A stretch of 55,418 bases of DNA from Thioalkalivibrio sp. ALE14 (GCF_000376845.1 NZ_AQXY01000017.1:1-55418), one strand, 5' to 3'. Numbered from the stretch's first letter, positions 1 through 8,603 are shown. The notes: generated from the sequence alone by a model not told the origin. Made by a program: numbers and translations.

Positions 1-301
1 CCGCGCCGTCGCAAGGGCCGACTGCCGGCACCAGCCGACGGTCGTGGCCGGGCGCAAACCCCAGGATCTTCCCGAATTCCAATGGATCAACACCGTGCTC
101 GGCAACCTCAAGACCAGCCTCAGCGGGAGCTACCATGCATTTGCGTTCGCCAAGTACGCGGCCCGTTACCTCGCGGCATTCGCCTACCGCTTCAACCGAC
201 GCTTTGATCTGGCGACGTTGCCGGCGCGACTGCTGGTCGCCGCCGTGCACTGCCGGCCCGTGCCCGAGCGGGTTCTGCGACTGGCTGACTCTCGTTGCTA
301 A
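1..301 (+). CDS. IS1595-family (ISXO2-like) transposase, C-terminal part
   Basis: The frame is open from the first bases of the window to the stop at 299-301 and encodes about 99 residues. It contains the C-terminal signature of IS1595-type DDE transposases: QWINTVLGNLKTSLSGSYHA, then a conserved Y-rich helix ending YRFNRRFDL. Such enzymes catalyse cut-and-paste movement of their IS. The catalytic N-terminal two thirds lie outside the window, so it cannot be told whether the gene is intact. It marks the accessory nature of this end of the window. No terminal inverted repeat could be assigned with confidence in the bases after the stop, and 302-509 shows no gene. Confidence 0.85.
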   Translation, partial: RAVARADCRHQPTVVAGRKPQDLPEFQWINTVLGNLKTSLSGSYHAFAFAKYAARYLAAFAYRFNRRFDLATLPARLLVAAVHCRPVPERVLRLADSRC

Positions 302-509
302 TCAGGAAATGTCATGCGGGGCCTTCCGGATCAGCTTTAATTCCTCAAATACACCGGCGAATCGTCTGCCAAGGTGCGGTGCCCTCTGTTCCTTGCGTAC
401 GCATCTTCCATGATTTCCGGTTTTCGGGCGCGCTGGTCATGGTTTGCCGTGGCTGTACCACCCCCTCCGAGGTCATTTGGCCTCGTCCTCTAATAACAAG
501 GATGTATCT

Positions 510-758
510 ATGCGCGATTTTCTGTTCTTTGACACGATGCTTACCCCGAAGATCATCACCATCGTCTACTGGCTATTGCTGCTTGTGGTGGTGGTGAGTG
601 GTCTGGGCGCGATGTTCTCCGGGAGCGGGCTTATGGGCCTCCTCATTGGGCTCGCGATTCTCGTGTTCGGAGCGATTGGTGCCCGGGTCTGGTCCGAGCT
701 TCTGATCGTGATTTTCAAGATCAACGAGAACACAAAGAAGATGGCTGACAAGGCCTGA
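510..758 (+). CDS. DUF4282 small membrane protein
   Basis: This 82-residue protein begins MRDFLFFDTMLTPKII and has two hydrophobic helices (about residues 14-31 and 34-54), then an amphipathic end rich in K, N and E. Length, the F-D-x-M-[IL]-T-P-K-I-I start and the final helix match the DUF4282 family of two-helix inner-membrane proteins, whose function is unknown. The start is the ATG at 510, preceded by AAGGA at 498-502; an upstream in-frame ATG at 444 lacks a ribosome site and would add unlike residues. It stands alone between the transposase remnant and a decayed stretch. Confidence 0.75.
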   Translation: MRDFLFFDTMLTPKIITIVYWLLLLVVVVSGLGAMFSGSGLMGLLIGLAILVFGAIGARVWSELLIVIFKINENTKKMADKA

Positions 759-1299
759 TCAGGCTTCTTGCGACGGTAGTCCCGGACCCCTCGACCCGCA
801 TCGAAATCGTTGCGCTGGCCGAGGGATCCGGGAACCTTTGACCGGCGTCATCTGCTTAAAGCCGCTGGGCAGACTTGCCTATCCCGATCCTCGGTCACGC
901 AGCTCTAACCTCTATGGACCGTCCGCGGTACATGCCCTCTCGCTAGAGATCCGTGCGTGTCTGGCGTCATCTACTCTGTCGGGTTGGCACTCGCATGGCC
1001 GGTCGGTGAGTGGTGACCTGCTTTGCGATCGGTTTCTCTACCGCATTCATCGGCCTATCGAGTGAAATTGGTGCGCGCCAGTACGCGGATGTGCGCAAGG
1101 CTTCCCAAGCCCAGCTCCAGCCCCAGACCAGGCGCAGTACGATCGAGACCGGACGAAATAGGGGTGTCTTCTCGTGCGGAATGGAATGATTCGTTACCCA
1201 ACACCTGGGCATGCCAGTAGGAACGCCCCGATTGATTTCAAAAACGTGTATGTAATAAGCCGGTACCTGGCAGTTAGCATGGGAAAATGGAGTTTAAGG
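759..1299. other. gene-poor stretch with decayed coding traces
   Basis: No intact gene is convincing here. Around 960-1160 on the plus strand two overlapping frames together read like the end of a small membrane protein (SGVIYSVGLALAWPVGEW in one frame, then CFAIGFSTAFIGLSSEIG in another), broken by a frameshift near 1007-1016. The second half lies in a sequence repeated at 1712-1785. It is most simply a degraded small gene. Confidence 0.35.
1039..1113 (+). repeat. imperfect direct repeat, copy 1
   Basis: About 75 nt beginning TACCGCATTCATCGGCC align to 1712-1785 with most positions identical, the first 17 without mismatch, and one single-base gap. In copy 1 one frame reads TAFIGLSSEIGARQYAD; in copy 2 the same frame has an early TAG. 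The two copies flank the small membrane gene at 1300-1668. Confidence 0.7.
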
Positions 1300-1668
1300 A
1301 TGGAAGGATTTCTCTATTTGGGCTTTATGTTGGGATGTGTCGCTCTGGCGGTTTTTATGGCTATAGCTTCACCTGTCCCCGATCTTGCGGTTAAAAGCGG
1401 TGGAGAGGCGTTTTTATTTCTAGGTATGATAGGGTTTTTGGTTTCGGTCGGCGCGTATATCCCTGTTTTGATTTACGAGATGCACCACGATGTCGGCCAT
1501 TGGGCCACGAGTGAAATGGGGTGGCTGGGCCGAATGTCTCAAGTGGTCTCGAGCATTGCGCTCGTGTACGCGTTCTTTCGTGGTTTGCCGCTGATCGGTG
1601 TATTCCTGATTTATGGAGTCATCATCGCGATTGTTGTGGCTATTGTGAGATATGTTTTCTCACTTTGA
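1300..1668 (+). CDS. hypothetical four-helix membrane protein
   Basis: A 122-residue protein beginning MEGFLYLGFMLGC, with hydrophobic stretches at about residues 4-22, 38-58, 82-97 and 98-119, so probably a small integral inner-membrane protein. The ATG at 1300 was chosen because GGAG at 1289-1292 lies seven bases upstream; longer starts upstream lack a ribosome site. Base composition is visibly more AT-rich than the flanking genes, suggesting acquisition. It is bracketed by the two copies of a roughly 75-nt repeat. I do not recognise the family and infer no function. Confidence 0.55.
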   Translation: MEGFLYLGFMLGCVALAVFMAIASPVPDLAVKSGGEAFLFLGMIGFLVSVGAYIPVLIYEMHHDVGHWATSEMGWLGRMSQVVSSIALVYAFFRGLPLIGVFLIYGVIIAIVVAIVRYVFSL

Positions 1669-1995
1669 TAAATGCAAGCAGAGGGTGTCTTTTGGATAAT
1701 GGATGACTCTATACCGCATTCATCGGCCCATAGAGTGAAATTGACGCGCACCAGCACCAAGAGTGCGCACGGTTGCCCAGGCCCACCCGGAGGTGGCGCA
1801 ATATGTTCGGGATCGAACGAACTGGGGCTGCGTATTCATGAAAAAACGGGGGGTGAGTTCAATTGATCGATGCAACAGGATCATGAAAATGGCAGCGGGC
1901 CTGGAGATGGACTCAGGGGCTGGGCCCCAATAGAACAAGCCGAAAGAACGGTTTGAAAATGGTGCATAGAGCACCAATTGACAAGGAGAGATGAG
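1669..1995. other. intergenic stretch with repeat copy 2 and a leader hairpin
   Basis: Contains the second copy of the 75-nt repeat (1712-1785). Just before the lipoprotein gene there is a small hairpin, TGGTGC at 1960-1965 pairing with GCACCA at 1971-1976, followed by the AAGGAGAG ribosome site at 1983-1990. No gene is seen. Confidence 0.5.
1712..1785 (+). repeat. imperfect direct repeat, copy 2
   Basis: Second copy of the repeat described at 1039-1113. It starts with the same 17 bases and then diverges progressively, with a one-base deletion relative to copy 1. The reading frame seen in copy 1 is interrupted. Confidence 0.7.
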
Positions 1996-2607
1996 ATGAA
2001 CAAGAGCATGCTGAAGGTTGGTGGCGTATCCGCAATCGCGGTCGCCGTGTCGTTGGCGTTGTCCGCATGCGGAGGGGGCGGCGAGCGGTTCAGTAAGGTG
2101 GCGCACGACGGTTCGATTCTGAGCGCGGACGCTGAGGAATGGAGCTGCGTTCGGGACAGCGAAACGGGTCTTCTGTGGATGGTTCACAACGAGGAGGAAG
2201 GGAGCCTCTACTACAAGGGGAACACCCTGACTTGGTACGATCCGGATGCCGAGGGGTATGCAGGCGTTGAGGACGGAGGCCAGTGCTCGGGCAGCCGATG
2301 TGACACGGCTGGCTTCGTGGAAGCCGTTAACGAGGATGGTCTGTGCGGCAAACAGAACTGGCGCCTTCCGCATCGAGATGATCACTTCACGCTCAACGGG
2401 GCGATTTTCGGGGAAAGCCTGAGCAGCATGTCTGGAGAGTATCGTGATGCGTTGGAACTGTTCGGCCCCACGGAGTGGGGATGGAGTTCTGCGATGTCTG
2501 GGGGTGCGGGTAACTTTATGAGGATCCGCCTGCGACATCGGGTTTCTTCTCAGGCGCGACACGCTACTGATGAGTGGACGGGGGCGAGGCTCGTAGCCGA
2601 CAATTAA
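1996..2607 (+). CDS. DUF1566 domain lipoprotein
   Basis: A 203-residue protein with a lipoprotein signal peptide: MNKSMLK, a hydrophobic core, and the lipobox LSAC with Cys25 followed by GGGG. The mature part has the DUF1566 (Lcl C-terminal) pattern: a W-x-C-V-R-D-x-E-T-G-L-L-W start at about residues 46-58, a middle segment with several cysteines, and KQNWRLPHRDD near residue 118. DUF1566 proteins are exported and are often linked to surface adhesion or to phage and plasmid regions; the exact role is unknown. The start at 1996 follows AAGGAGAG at 1983-1990. A strong terminator follows, so it is probably transcribed alone. Confidence 0.8.
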   Translation: MNKSMLKVGGVSAIAVAVSLALSACGGGGERFSKVAHDGSILSADAEEWSCVRDSETGLLWMVHNEEEGSLYYKGNTLTWYDPDAEGYAGVEDGGQCSGSRCDTAGFVEAVNEDGLCGKQNWRLPHRDDHFTLNGAIFGESLSSMSGEYRDALELFGPTEWGWSSAMSGGAGNFMRIRLRHRVSSQARHATDEWTGARLVADN

Positions 2608-2616
2608 CGGACAAAG

Positions 2617-2652
2617 AGGGGTGGAGCCTACGCGTGGCGCCACCCCTTTTTT
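2617..2652 (+). terminator. rho-independent terminator after the DUF1566 gene
   Basis: AGGGGTGG at 2617-2624 pairs with CCACCCCT at 2640-2647, followed by a run of T to about 2652. It starts nine bases after the lipoprotein stop codon. Confidence 0.85.
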
Positions 2653-2684
2653 CTTCTGGGTCGATAAATACAGACCGTTGACCA

Positions 2685-2833
2685 TTAGTATCCCTCGAGC
2701 TCCTCAAAAAGCTCGTCAATTGCGCCAGAGATCGCTGCGCCCATTTCGTTGAGGAACTCGTTTCGGGTTATTCCATCTGTGCCTTACCCCGCATCCAACC
2801 CGTCATCGCCCACAGAAACCCGAGAATCTCCAC
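2685..2833 (-). pseudogene. possible frameshifted small gene
   Basis: Reading the minus strand from GTG at 2833, one frame gives VEILGFLWAMTGWMRGKAQM and stops. Shifting by one base at that point gives GITRNEFLNEMGAAISG and then AIDELFEELEGY to a stop at 2685. The span is one base short of a multiple of three. Together this resembles one acidic protein of about 49 residues split by a single-base deletion. No family is recognised, and two chance frames remain possible. Confidence 0.3.
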
Positions 2834-2910
2834 ACCTGGACCTTCGGTTAGAGCGGCGGGCCGCTTCCCTGTGCTGAAAAAGAAACTCTCGCATTGTCGC
2901 GTTGACCAAG

Positions 2911-2959
2911 AATAAGCGATCGTTTAGCGTGTCCCTTTCAGAGGAAGCGATCGCTTATT
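2911..2959 (+). promoter_or_regulatory. paired palindromic operators upstream of the Fic gene
   Basis: Two near-identical 12-bp palindromes, AAGCGATCGTTT at 2914-2925 and AAGCGATCGCTT at 2945-2956, have centres 31 bp (about three helical turns) apart. Their outer flanks also make a 12-bp inverted repeat (AATAAGCGATCG at 2911-2922, CGATCGCTTATT at 2948-2959). The right site ends 11 bases before the start codon at 2971, where a bound protein would block transcription or initiation. The likeliest ligand is the DNA-binding C-terminus of the Fic protein itself; that is inference. Confidence 0.65.
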
Positions 2960-2970
2960 TTTGAGGACCC

Positions 2971-4131
2971 ATGAAACGCGTAACCGGCACCTTTGAGCGC
3001 AGCACCGTGGCTGGGGAGTCAGTCGAGGCCTTCATTCCCCATCCGCTGCCGCCCAAGGATCCCCCTCTTGACCTCGGCGGCGAGCTCAGTTCGCTGCTCG
3101 GCCTGGCGAACGAGAGTCTGCGGTTGCTCGAATTGGCGGGCGACCTGATCCCGTCGGTCGAGTGGTTCGTATACGCGTTCGTTCGTAAGGAAGCGGTGCT
3201 CTCGGCGCAGATCGAAGGGACGCAGGCAACGCTGATGGATCTGCTCGAGATCGAGGCCTCCGGGGAGGCGCCGGCCGACGCAGACGTTGAGGAGGTCTGC
3301 GGTTACGTCGATGCGCTCAACTTCACCTGGGACGAGGTCGGGCGAGCAGACGGCCTGCCCCTCTCGATGCGCCTCCTGTCGCAGGCGCACGCACGGCTGC
3401 TTAGTGGTGCGCGCGGCGCGCAAAAACAGTCGGGCGAAGTACGGCGCTCGCAGAACTGGATCGGCGGGACACGCCCGGGCAACGCTGCGTTCGTGCCTCC
3501 ACCCCCGCATCGACTCGGCGCGCTGCTCAGCGAGTTCGAGCGGGCAATCCACGACGAGAGTGAGCTTCCGCCACTCATCCGGGTAGGACTCCTCCATGCG
3601 CAGCTCGAGACGCTGCATCCCTATCTCGACGGCAACGGCCGCATCGGACGCCTGCTCATCATGCTACTACTGCGGCACTGGGATCTACTCACCCGGCCTC
3701 TTCTCTATCTGAGCCTGTTCCTCAAAAGGCAGCGTCAGGAATATTACCGGCGGCTCAGAGCGATACGTGACGAGGGCGACTGGGAGGGGTGGCTGTCGTT
3801 CTTCCTGGAAGGCGTGGCGGAGGTCGCTGACGAGGCCGTCGCCACCGCGCGCCGGCTTCACGTCATCATTGGCGAGAACCGAAATCGCCTCCTCGCCCGC
3901 GACGACGCGACTGTGTTGAGCCTCCGTTTGTTCGAACTACTTCCAGACCACCCAATTCTCACGGTGAACCGGGCCATGGAGCTCCTCGACTGCTCGCGGC
4001 CTGCGGCGGCCAAGGCCATGCGCGTCCTTGAGGCGGCGGAAATCGTACACGCGCTCGACGAGCGCAAGAAAAATAGGGCCGTCCTGTTCGAGGACTACCT
4101 TGCGCACCTGCGGCAAGGAACCGATATCTAG
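2971..4131 (+). CDS. Fic family protein with C-terminal winged-helix region
   Basis: A 386-residue Fic protein. Fic enzymes transfer AMP or other nucleotide moieties from nucleotides to hydroxyl side chains of target proteins. The catalytic motif HPYLDGNGRIGR lies at residues 216-227 with His216 as catalytic base, and the autoinhibitory helix motif S-x-x-x-E-G (Ser78, Glu82, Gly83) is in the N-terminal Fic_N region, as in class II Fic proteins. Residues of about 290-380 look like a winged helix (LTVNRAMELLDCSRPAAAKA), typical of Fic proteins that regulate their own promoter. ATG at 2971 directly follows two palindromic operators. All key residues are present, so it is probably active when relieved of inhibition. 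The target is unknown. Confidence 0.9.
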   Translation: MKRVTGTFERSTVAGESVEAFIPHPLPPKDPPLDLGGELSSLLGLANESLRLLELAGDLIPSVEWFVYAFVRKEAVLSAQIEGTQATLMDLLEIEASGEAPADADVEEVCGYVDALNFTWDEVGRADGLPLSMRLLSQAHARLLSGARGAQKQSGEVRRSQNWIGGTRPGNAAFVPPPPHRLGALLSEFERAIHDESELPPLIRVGLLHAQLETLHPYLDGNGRIGRLLIMLLLRHWDLLTRPLLYLSLFLKRQRQEYYRRLRAIRDEGDWEGWLSFFLEGVAEVADEAVATARRLHVIIGENRNRLLARDDATVLSLRLFELLPDHPILTVNRAMELLDCSRPAAAKAMRVLEAAEIVHALDERKKNRAVLFEDYLAHLRQGTDI

Positions 4132-4406
4132 CGACCATTACTCTGGCCGGCTGTGTTGCCTCATTAGGAAACGTTACCGACTTGTCCACTTCCCCCGATT
4201 AGGTCCACGCATCACTGGAGGTTTCCGGGTGTAGCGCCCAATCTTGGACCGGCATTCGAATCCTCGCAGTGATCTGTGTGCTTCCCGAATTCGGTGGGCG
4301 ACTACATTGACCGAATGGACGGGAAAGAAGGCTTGCGTGTGGTCTTCCTGTCCGCAGATACGGCACTGTGTCGGGGTGACGATACGGATGGCTGACGGGT
4401 GGCTTC

Positions 4407-7400
4407 ATGGCTCAGGACGATCCCTTCGCAGATACGGCGCGCACTGGTGATCTCTTCAGCGACTTCCCGGATCCGTCGCGAGAGGTGGAGGGCGTTTGGC
4501 CAACGCCGGATCGTTTCCCGCTCAATGTCGACGGGCGGACGGTGCGCGAGCGGGTGATTACGGACCTGGTGTCTGCGGACTCGCCGTTGGTGGTGACAGG
4601 CTACGGGGCGCTGGAAGAGCTCGTTCGTCTGGAGAGTGATCTGGGGGAGGTTCGTCCGCTTCGCATTCTCTTCGGTAACGAGCCGAGTGCGGGGGAGGGC
4701 GGTCACCGCAGTCTGAAAGCGTCGAGTTTTCCCGAAGAGGTCGAGCAGTACTGGCTGGATCGAGGGATCTCCCTGCGCCTGTCGGCCCGGCTGATTCATT
4801 TTCGGGAGCGACTCCGGGAGGGCGCCGTCGAGGCGCGGTACTGGCCCGACACGCAGCGGCCACTGCACGCCAAGATCTATCTCGGGGAGGGGGCTGTAAC
4901 GCTCGGTTCGAGCAATTTCAGCAAGAATGGGCTGGAGCGTCAGCATGAGGCGAATGCGCGGTTCACTGCAACGGGTGAACCGAGGCGTTACCGCGAGGCG
5001 GCGGCGCTGGCCGAGCAGTTCTGGTCGCTTGGGCATGACTACACCGATGCGTTGCTCGCGCTGCTCGAGCGTCTGCTGCATGTCGTCGGGTGGCGCGATG
5101 CGCTGGCCCGCGCCTGCGGGGAGCTGCTGGAGGGTGACTGGGCGAAGGGTTTTCTGCAGCAGGTCGACCGCGAGGCTTTCCGTGCGCTGTGGCCGGCCCA
5201 GCGTCAGGGGATCGCACAGGCGCTGTATCTGCTGGATCGTCAGGGGGCGGTGCTGATTGCAGATGCGACGGGTTCCGGCAAGACGCGCATGGGTGCGCAT
5301 CTCCTGCGGGCGCAGCAGGCGCGTATCCAGGGGGCAGGCGGGATGCCCCGCTCGGTCATGGTTGCACCCTCGACGGTCGTGGAGGAGTGGGAGCGGGAGG
5401 CCTCCCGGGCCGACACCGCGCTGGATGTCTTTTCGGTTGGCCTGCTCAGTCACGGCAGCCGCAAGGCATGGCAGCTGGATGATGCCCTGAGGCGGGCGCG
5501 CCTGCTCGCCGTGGACGAGTGCCACAACTTCCACAATCGCCGCTCGCGCCGGACACGCCGACTGTTTACCAACCATCTTGCCGATGACGTGCTGCTGTTT
5601 ACCGCTACGCCGATCAACCGGAATGTCGATGACCTAGTCCGGATCGCGGATCTCCTCGGCGCCGACAACCTGCAGCCGAGCACGCTGAAGGCCCTGGAGC
5701 GGGTCAATCGTCCCGGTCGCTGGCACAACCTCGGCGAGGACGAGGCCGCCCGGCTGCGGGACGAGATCCGCACATTCACCATTCGCCGTACCAAGCGCAT
5801 GTTCAATGCCCTGATTGATCGCGAGCCCGAAGCCTATCGGGATCACTCGGGACGGCCCTGCCGGTATCCGGAGCACCGCTCGTACAGCTATTCCCTGGGG
5901 GAACCGGCTGCCGACCGTGAACGCGCCAGCCGAATCCGGGGGCTCCTGGACGAACTCTACGGTGTGGTCCAGATTCCGGTGGTCCTGGAACTGAGCGCCG
6001 TACAAAGGCAGCAGGGGCTCACCGAGGACCAGTATCGCGACAACCTGCTGCTCGGGGCGCACAAGCTGGTCCGCTACCGGGTCATGGCGGCCCTGCGGTC
6101 TTCGCGTGCGGCATTGGTTGAGCACCTGTGCGGAACGGCGGTGGCTCGGGCCGTGTTCGGGTTGGAGCATTACGCCAAGTCCGCCGACACAGGAGATGTC
6201 TTGGGCAAGCTCAAGCAACCCGGGCGTGTGCCCGAGAACCGGCTGGGCGTGCCCTTGCCTGCGTGGCTTACCGATGCGGACGCCTGGGCATCAGCCCACA
6301 CGCACGATCACCGGATCCTCTCGCAGGTCCTGGACGAGGTGCGCGCCATGAGTCCGGCGCGGGAGCACGCCAAGGTCGCCCATCTGGCTAGACTGGCGGC
6401 GCGCCACGAACGGGTGCTGGCTTTCGACAGCCGTCTGATTACCATCGCGGCCCTGAGCGCGCAGCTCGAAGAGCGGCTGCCGGGCGTCGAGATCTGGCAG
6501 GCCACGGGCAGCGACGAGCGAAGCCGCCAGGCGGTACTCCGCGCATTTCGGCCGGGCGACGGCGAGCAGGCCGGCGTGGCGCTGTGTTCGGACAGTCTGT
6601 CCGAGGGGGTGAACCTGCAGGCGGCCTCGGCGCTGGTCCATCTCGACATGCCCTCGGTGATACGCGTGGCCGAACAGCGAACCGGACGCGTCGATCGTCT
6701 CGACAGCCCCCATGCCGAGGTCGAGGTCTGGTGGCCTCGGGATGCCGAGGAGTTCGCTCTCAGCGCCGATGCTCGCTTCCTGGACCGGGCCGATGCGGTG
6801 ACGGAGCTTCTCGGGACCAATCTCCCGTTGCCGGAAGACCTGCAGCAGCGGTCACGGGATAGCGTTGACGCTGACACCCTGATCCGCGAATACGAGCGTA
6901 CCGCTCGCTCCATCGAGGAAGCCGAACCGCATGATGCCTTTGCCGCAGTGCGCGGACTGGTGGAAGGCGCGGGTGCGCTGGTCGAGCCCGACATTTATGA
7001 GTATTACCGTCAGCGCTCCGTGCGAGTGCTCTCAAGAGTCAGCGTGGTGGCCAGCGACACCGTCTGGGCCTTCTTCTGCCTGGCCGGCAGTGCGGACCGC
7101 GCGCCGCGCTGGTTTTTCTTCTCCGGCCCGGATGCCGAAGTCACGACTTCACTGGACAAGGTGGCCGCCGCCCTTCGCGAGCGACTGGCTTCGGATCCGC
7201 CCAACGGTGAAATCGACGAGCCGGCCGCGAGATGGCTGTCGCACTTTTCCGAGCGCCTCCCGGAGGCCGAGCGGGCGCAGTTGCCGCTGCGCAAGCAACG
7301 TGCCCTGCAGGAGATGGCCGAGGTCCTCAAGGGTTTTTCCGAGGAGGCGGCTCGCCAGAGGGAGCAGACACGACTCGACGCCTATCTCGATCTGCGCAAT

Positions 7401-7673
7401 CTGCTGGCGCGAAAGTCGGAGGCGTTGACGGCCGGCGAGCCGGATTGGGAGGCAATCGCCAATCGCTGGCTGGAGCTTATCCGTCCCTACTGGTATCGCC
7501 GCCTGACCCAGCAGCGCAGGGGTTTTCTGCGCCTGCGGGACCTGCGCAAGGAGCTCATTGAGGCGGAGGCCGAACTGGGACCCGAGGTGCTGGAAGCGTT
7601 TGCCACCCTCCCGCTTCACAGCTCGGCGGAGGAGCGAGTAGTCGCGGCCATTCTCGGCATGCCCGTTCGTTGA
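4407..7673 (+). CDS. phospholipase D-like/SNF2-type helicase fusion, putative phage defence
   Basis: A 1088-residue protein. An N-terminal PLD-like domain carries one HxK half-site, HAKIYLGEGAVTLGSSNFSK (His154, Lys156, Asn170), as in HKD nucleases that work as dimers. A superfamily 2 helicase follows: Walker A ADATGSGKT (residues 285-293), the DEAH-type box DECH (370-373), FTATP (398-402), and a C-terminal helicase half with SEGVNLQAAS and the arginine-finger motif QRTGRVDR near residue 755. The last 300 residues are helical without a recognised domain. This layout suggests a nuclease driven by ATP-dependent DNA translocation, as in several defence proteins. It differs from Mokosh, whose helicase is superfamily 1. 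It is convergent with the SprT-like gene, 16 bp away. The ribosome site is weak. Confidence 0.8.
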   Translation: MAQDDPFADTARTGDLFSDFPDPSREVEGVWPTPDRFPLNVDGRTVRERVITDLVSADSPLVVTGYGALEELVRLESDLGEVRPLRILFGNEPSAGEGGHRSLKASSFPEEVEQYWLDRGISLRLSARLIHFRERLREGAVEARYWPDTQRPLHAKIYLGEGAVTLGSSNFSKNGLERQHEANARFTATGEPRRYREAAALAEQFWSLGHDYTDALLALLERLLHVVGWRDALARACGELLEGDWAKGFLQQVDREAFRALWPAQRQGIAQALYLLDRQGAVLIADATGSGKTRMGAHLLRAQQARIQGAGGMPRSVMVAPSTVVEEWEREASRADTALDVFSVGLLSHGSRKAWQLDDALRRARLLAVDECHNFHNRRSRRTRRLFTNHLADDVLLFTATPINRNVDDLVRIADLLGADNLQPSTLKALERVNRPGRWHNLGEDEAARLRDEIRTFTIRRTKRMFNALIDREPEAYRDHSGRPCRYPEHRSYSYSLGEPAADRERASRIRGLLDELYGVVQIPVVLELSAVQRQQGLTEDQYRDNLLLGAHKLVRYRVMAALRSSRAALVEHLCGTAVARAVFGLEHYAKSADTGDVLGKLKQPGRVPENRLGVPLPAWLTDADAWASAHTHDHRILSQVLDEVRAMSPAREHAKVAHLARLAARHERVLAFDSRLITIAALSAQLEERLPGVEIWQATGSDERSRQAVLRAFRPGDGEQAGVALCSDSLSEGVNLQAASALVHLDMPSVIRVAEQRTGRVDRLDSPHAEVEVWWPRDAEEFALSADARFLDRADAVTELLGTNLPLPEDLQQRSRDSVDADTLIREYERTARSIEEAEPHDAFAAVRGLVEGAGALVEPDIYEYYRQRSVRVLSRVSVVASDTVWAFFCLAGSADRAPRWFFFSGPDAEVTTSLDKVAAALRERLASDPPNGEIDEPAARWLSHFSERLPEAERAQLPLRKQRALQEMAEVLKGFSEEAARQREQTRLDAYLDLRNLLARKSEALTAGEPDWEAIANRWLELIRPYWYRRLTQQRRGFLRLRDLRKELIEAEAELGPEVLEAFATLPLHSSAEERVVAAILGMPVR

Positions 7674-7689
7674 TCCGGCGCCGGCCAGG

Positions 7690-8451
7690 TCAGCCTGCTT
7701 CGTCGGAGAGATGGCTCATCGGCTCCATGCACGATCCACAGATAACCTCGGTTTCCGGTCGGGCCCAGACCCGCGCCTCGCAGGTCGGGCAGTTCATGCG
7801 CACACGGGGATCCGGGCGTGGCGCGGGCGGCGCGAACACCGCCGGTTTTTCGGTATCGTCGGGTATCGCGATCGTCTCGGCCGGTGCGGGGGCGCTGGCG
7901 ACGGCCAGACCCTGTTCGGCCAGGGCCTCCTGCACCTGGGCAACCGATTCGGGATCGGTGGGGGCATGCCGGTCGAACCAGGGCAGTTCGAACCCGGTGG
8001 CCAGCAGGTCCGAGCAGGCCCGGGCGAACGGACCGTCGGGCTGGATGTAGTGCGTGACCCGGCGTCCGGTCTGTTTGCCCTCCGGCAGGCCGGTATCGCT
8101 CGGCACCAGACCGATTGCTTCCATCTTGCCGACCCACTCCCGGTTATGGTGGTTTGATCGGCTCGGCCGGCCGAAGCACTCCTGCCAGTGATGCACCATC
8201 TCGTGTACCAGCGTGGACAGCGCGACCTCCAGCGGATTCAGGGTGAAGTACCCCGGATGAACACCCAGCTCATGGACGATCGTGCCATCCGAGGAGATGA
8301 AGCGTTCGGCGTGGTGGTAACCTCGCTGCCGGCGGGAGCTGCGCAGCGTGATCAGACAGGGAGGCAATTCGTTGTCGAACAGCCGTTCGTTGAAATGATC
8401 GAAGGCCCGCTGCAGGGCGGAGTACATCGACAGGGTGGGGGAGTCGGTCAT
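7690..8451 (-). CDS. SprT-like zinc metalloprotease
   Basis: A 253-residue protein with the SprT-like fold: the active-site motif HEMVHHWQ (His83, Glu84, His87) within LSTLVHEMVHHWQECFG, a further histidine-rich turn SNHHNREWVGKM (about 99-110) likely to complete the zinc site, and a C-terminal zinc ribbon with Cys221, Cys224, Cys238 and Cys241. Relatives of Spartan and SprT cleave DNA-bound or crosslinked proteins, and short forms like this occur often on plasmids and integrative elements. It is divergent from the yjjJ-like gene and convergent with the PLD-helicase. Two GTCACAAA direct repeats 12 bp apart (8505-8512, 8517-8524) lie upstream of its start and may be control sites. Confidence 0.85.
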   Translation of the reverse strand: MTDSPTLSMYSALQRAFDHFNERLFDNELPPCLITLRSSRRQRGYHHAERFISSDGTIVHELGVHPGYFTLNPLEVALSTLVHEMVHHWQECFGRPSRSNHHNREWVGKMEAIGLVPSDTGLPEGKQTGRRVTHYIQPDGPFARACSDLLATGFELPWFDRHAPTDPESVAQVQEALAEQGLAVASAPAPAETIAIPDDTEKPAVFAPPAPRPDPRVRMNCPTCEARVWARPETEVICGSCMEPMSHLSDEAG

Positions 8452-8603
8452 GGTGCGTTTCCGGCATCGAGTCTTGAGTCCCGAGATTGTATCGCCCCGT
8501 TTTTGTCACAAATCCGGTCACAAACCTGGCGAGCCGAGACCTGTCCCGTCCAGGATCGAGGTCGTCCATAGGATCGTTTCACTAAATGCTTGGAGAGAAA
8601 TTG

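Noticed and set aside
1720..2685. 321-codon minus-strand frame opposite the DUF1566 gene
   Set aside because: Crosses the DUF1566 terminator and a repeat copy, composition is non-protein-like, and the plus-strand lipoprotein has a clear signal peptide and domain.
4302..5576. 424-codon minus-strand frame opposite the PLD-helicase start
   Set aside because: Low-complexity antisense translation; the plus-strand frame holds the PLD and Walker A motifs.
4407..7673. Mokosh type II (MkoC) assignment for the PLD-helicase
   Set aside because: MkoC has a superfamily 1 helicase followed by PLD; here PLD is N-terminal and the helicase is DEAH/SNF2-type.
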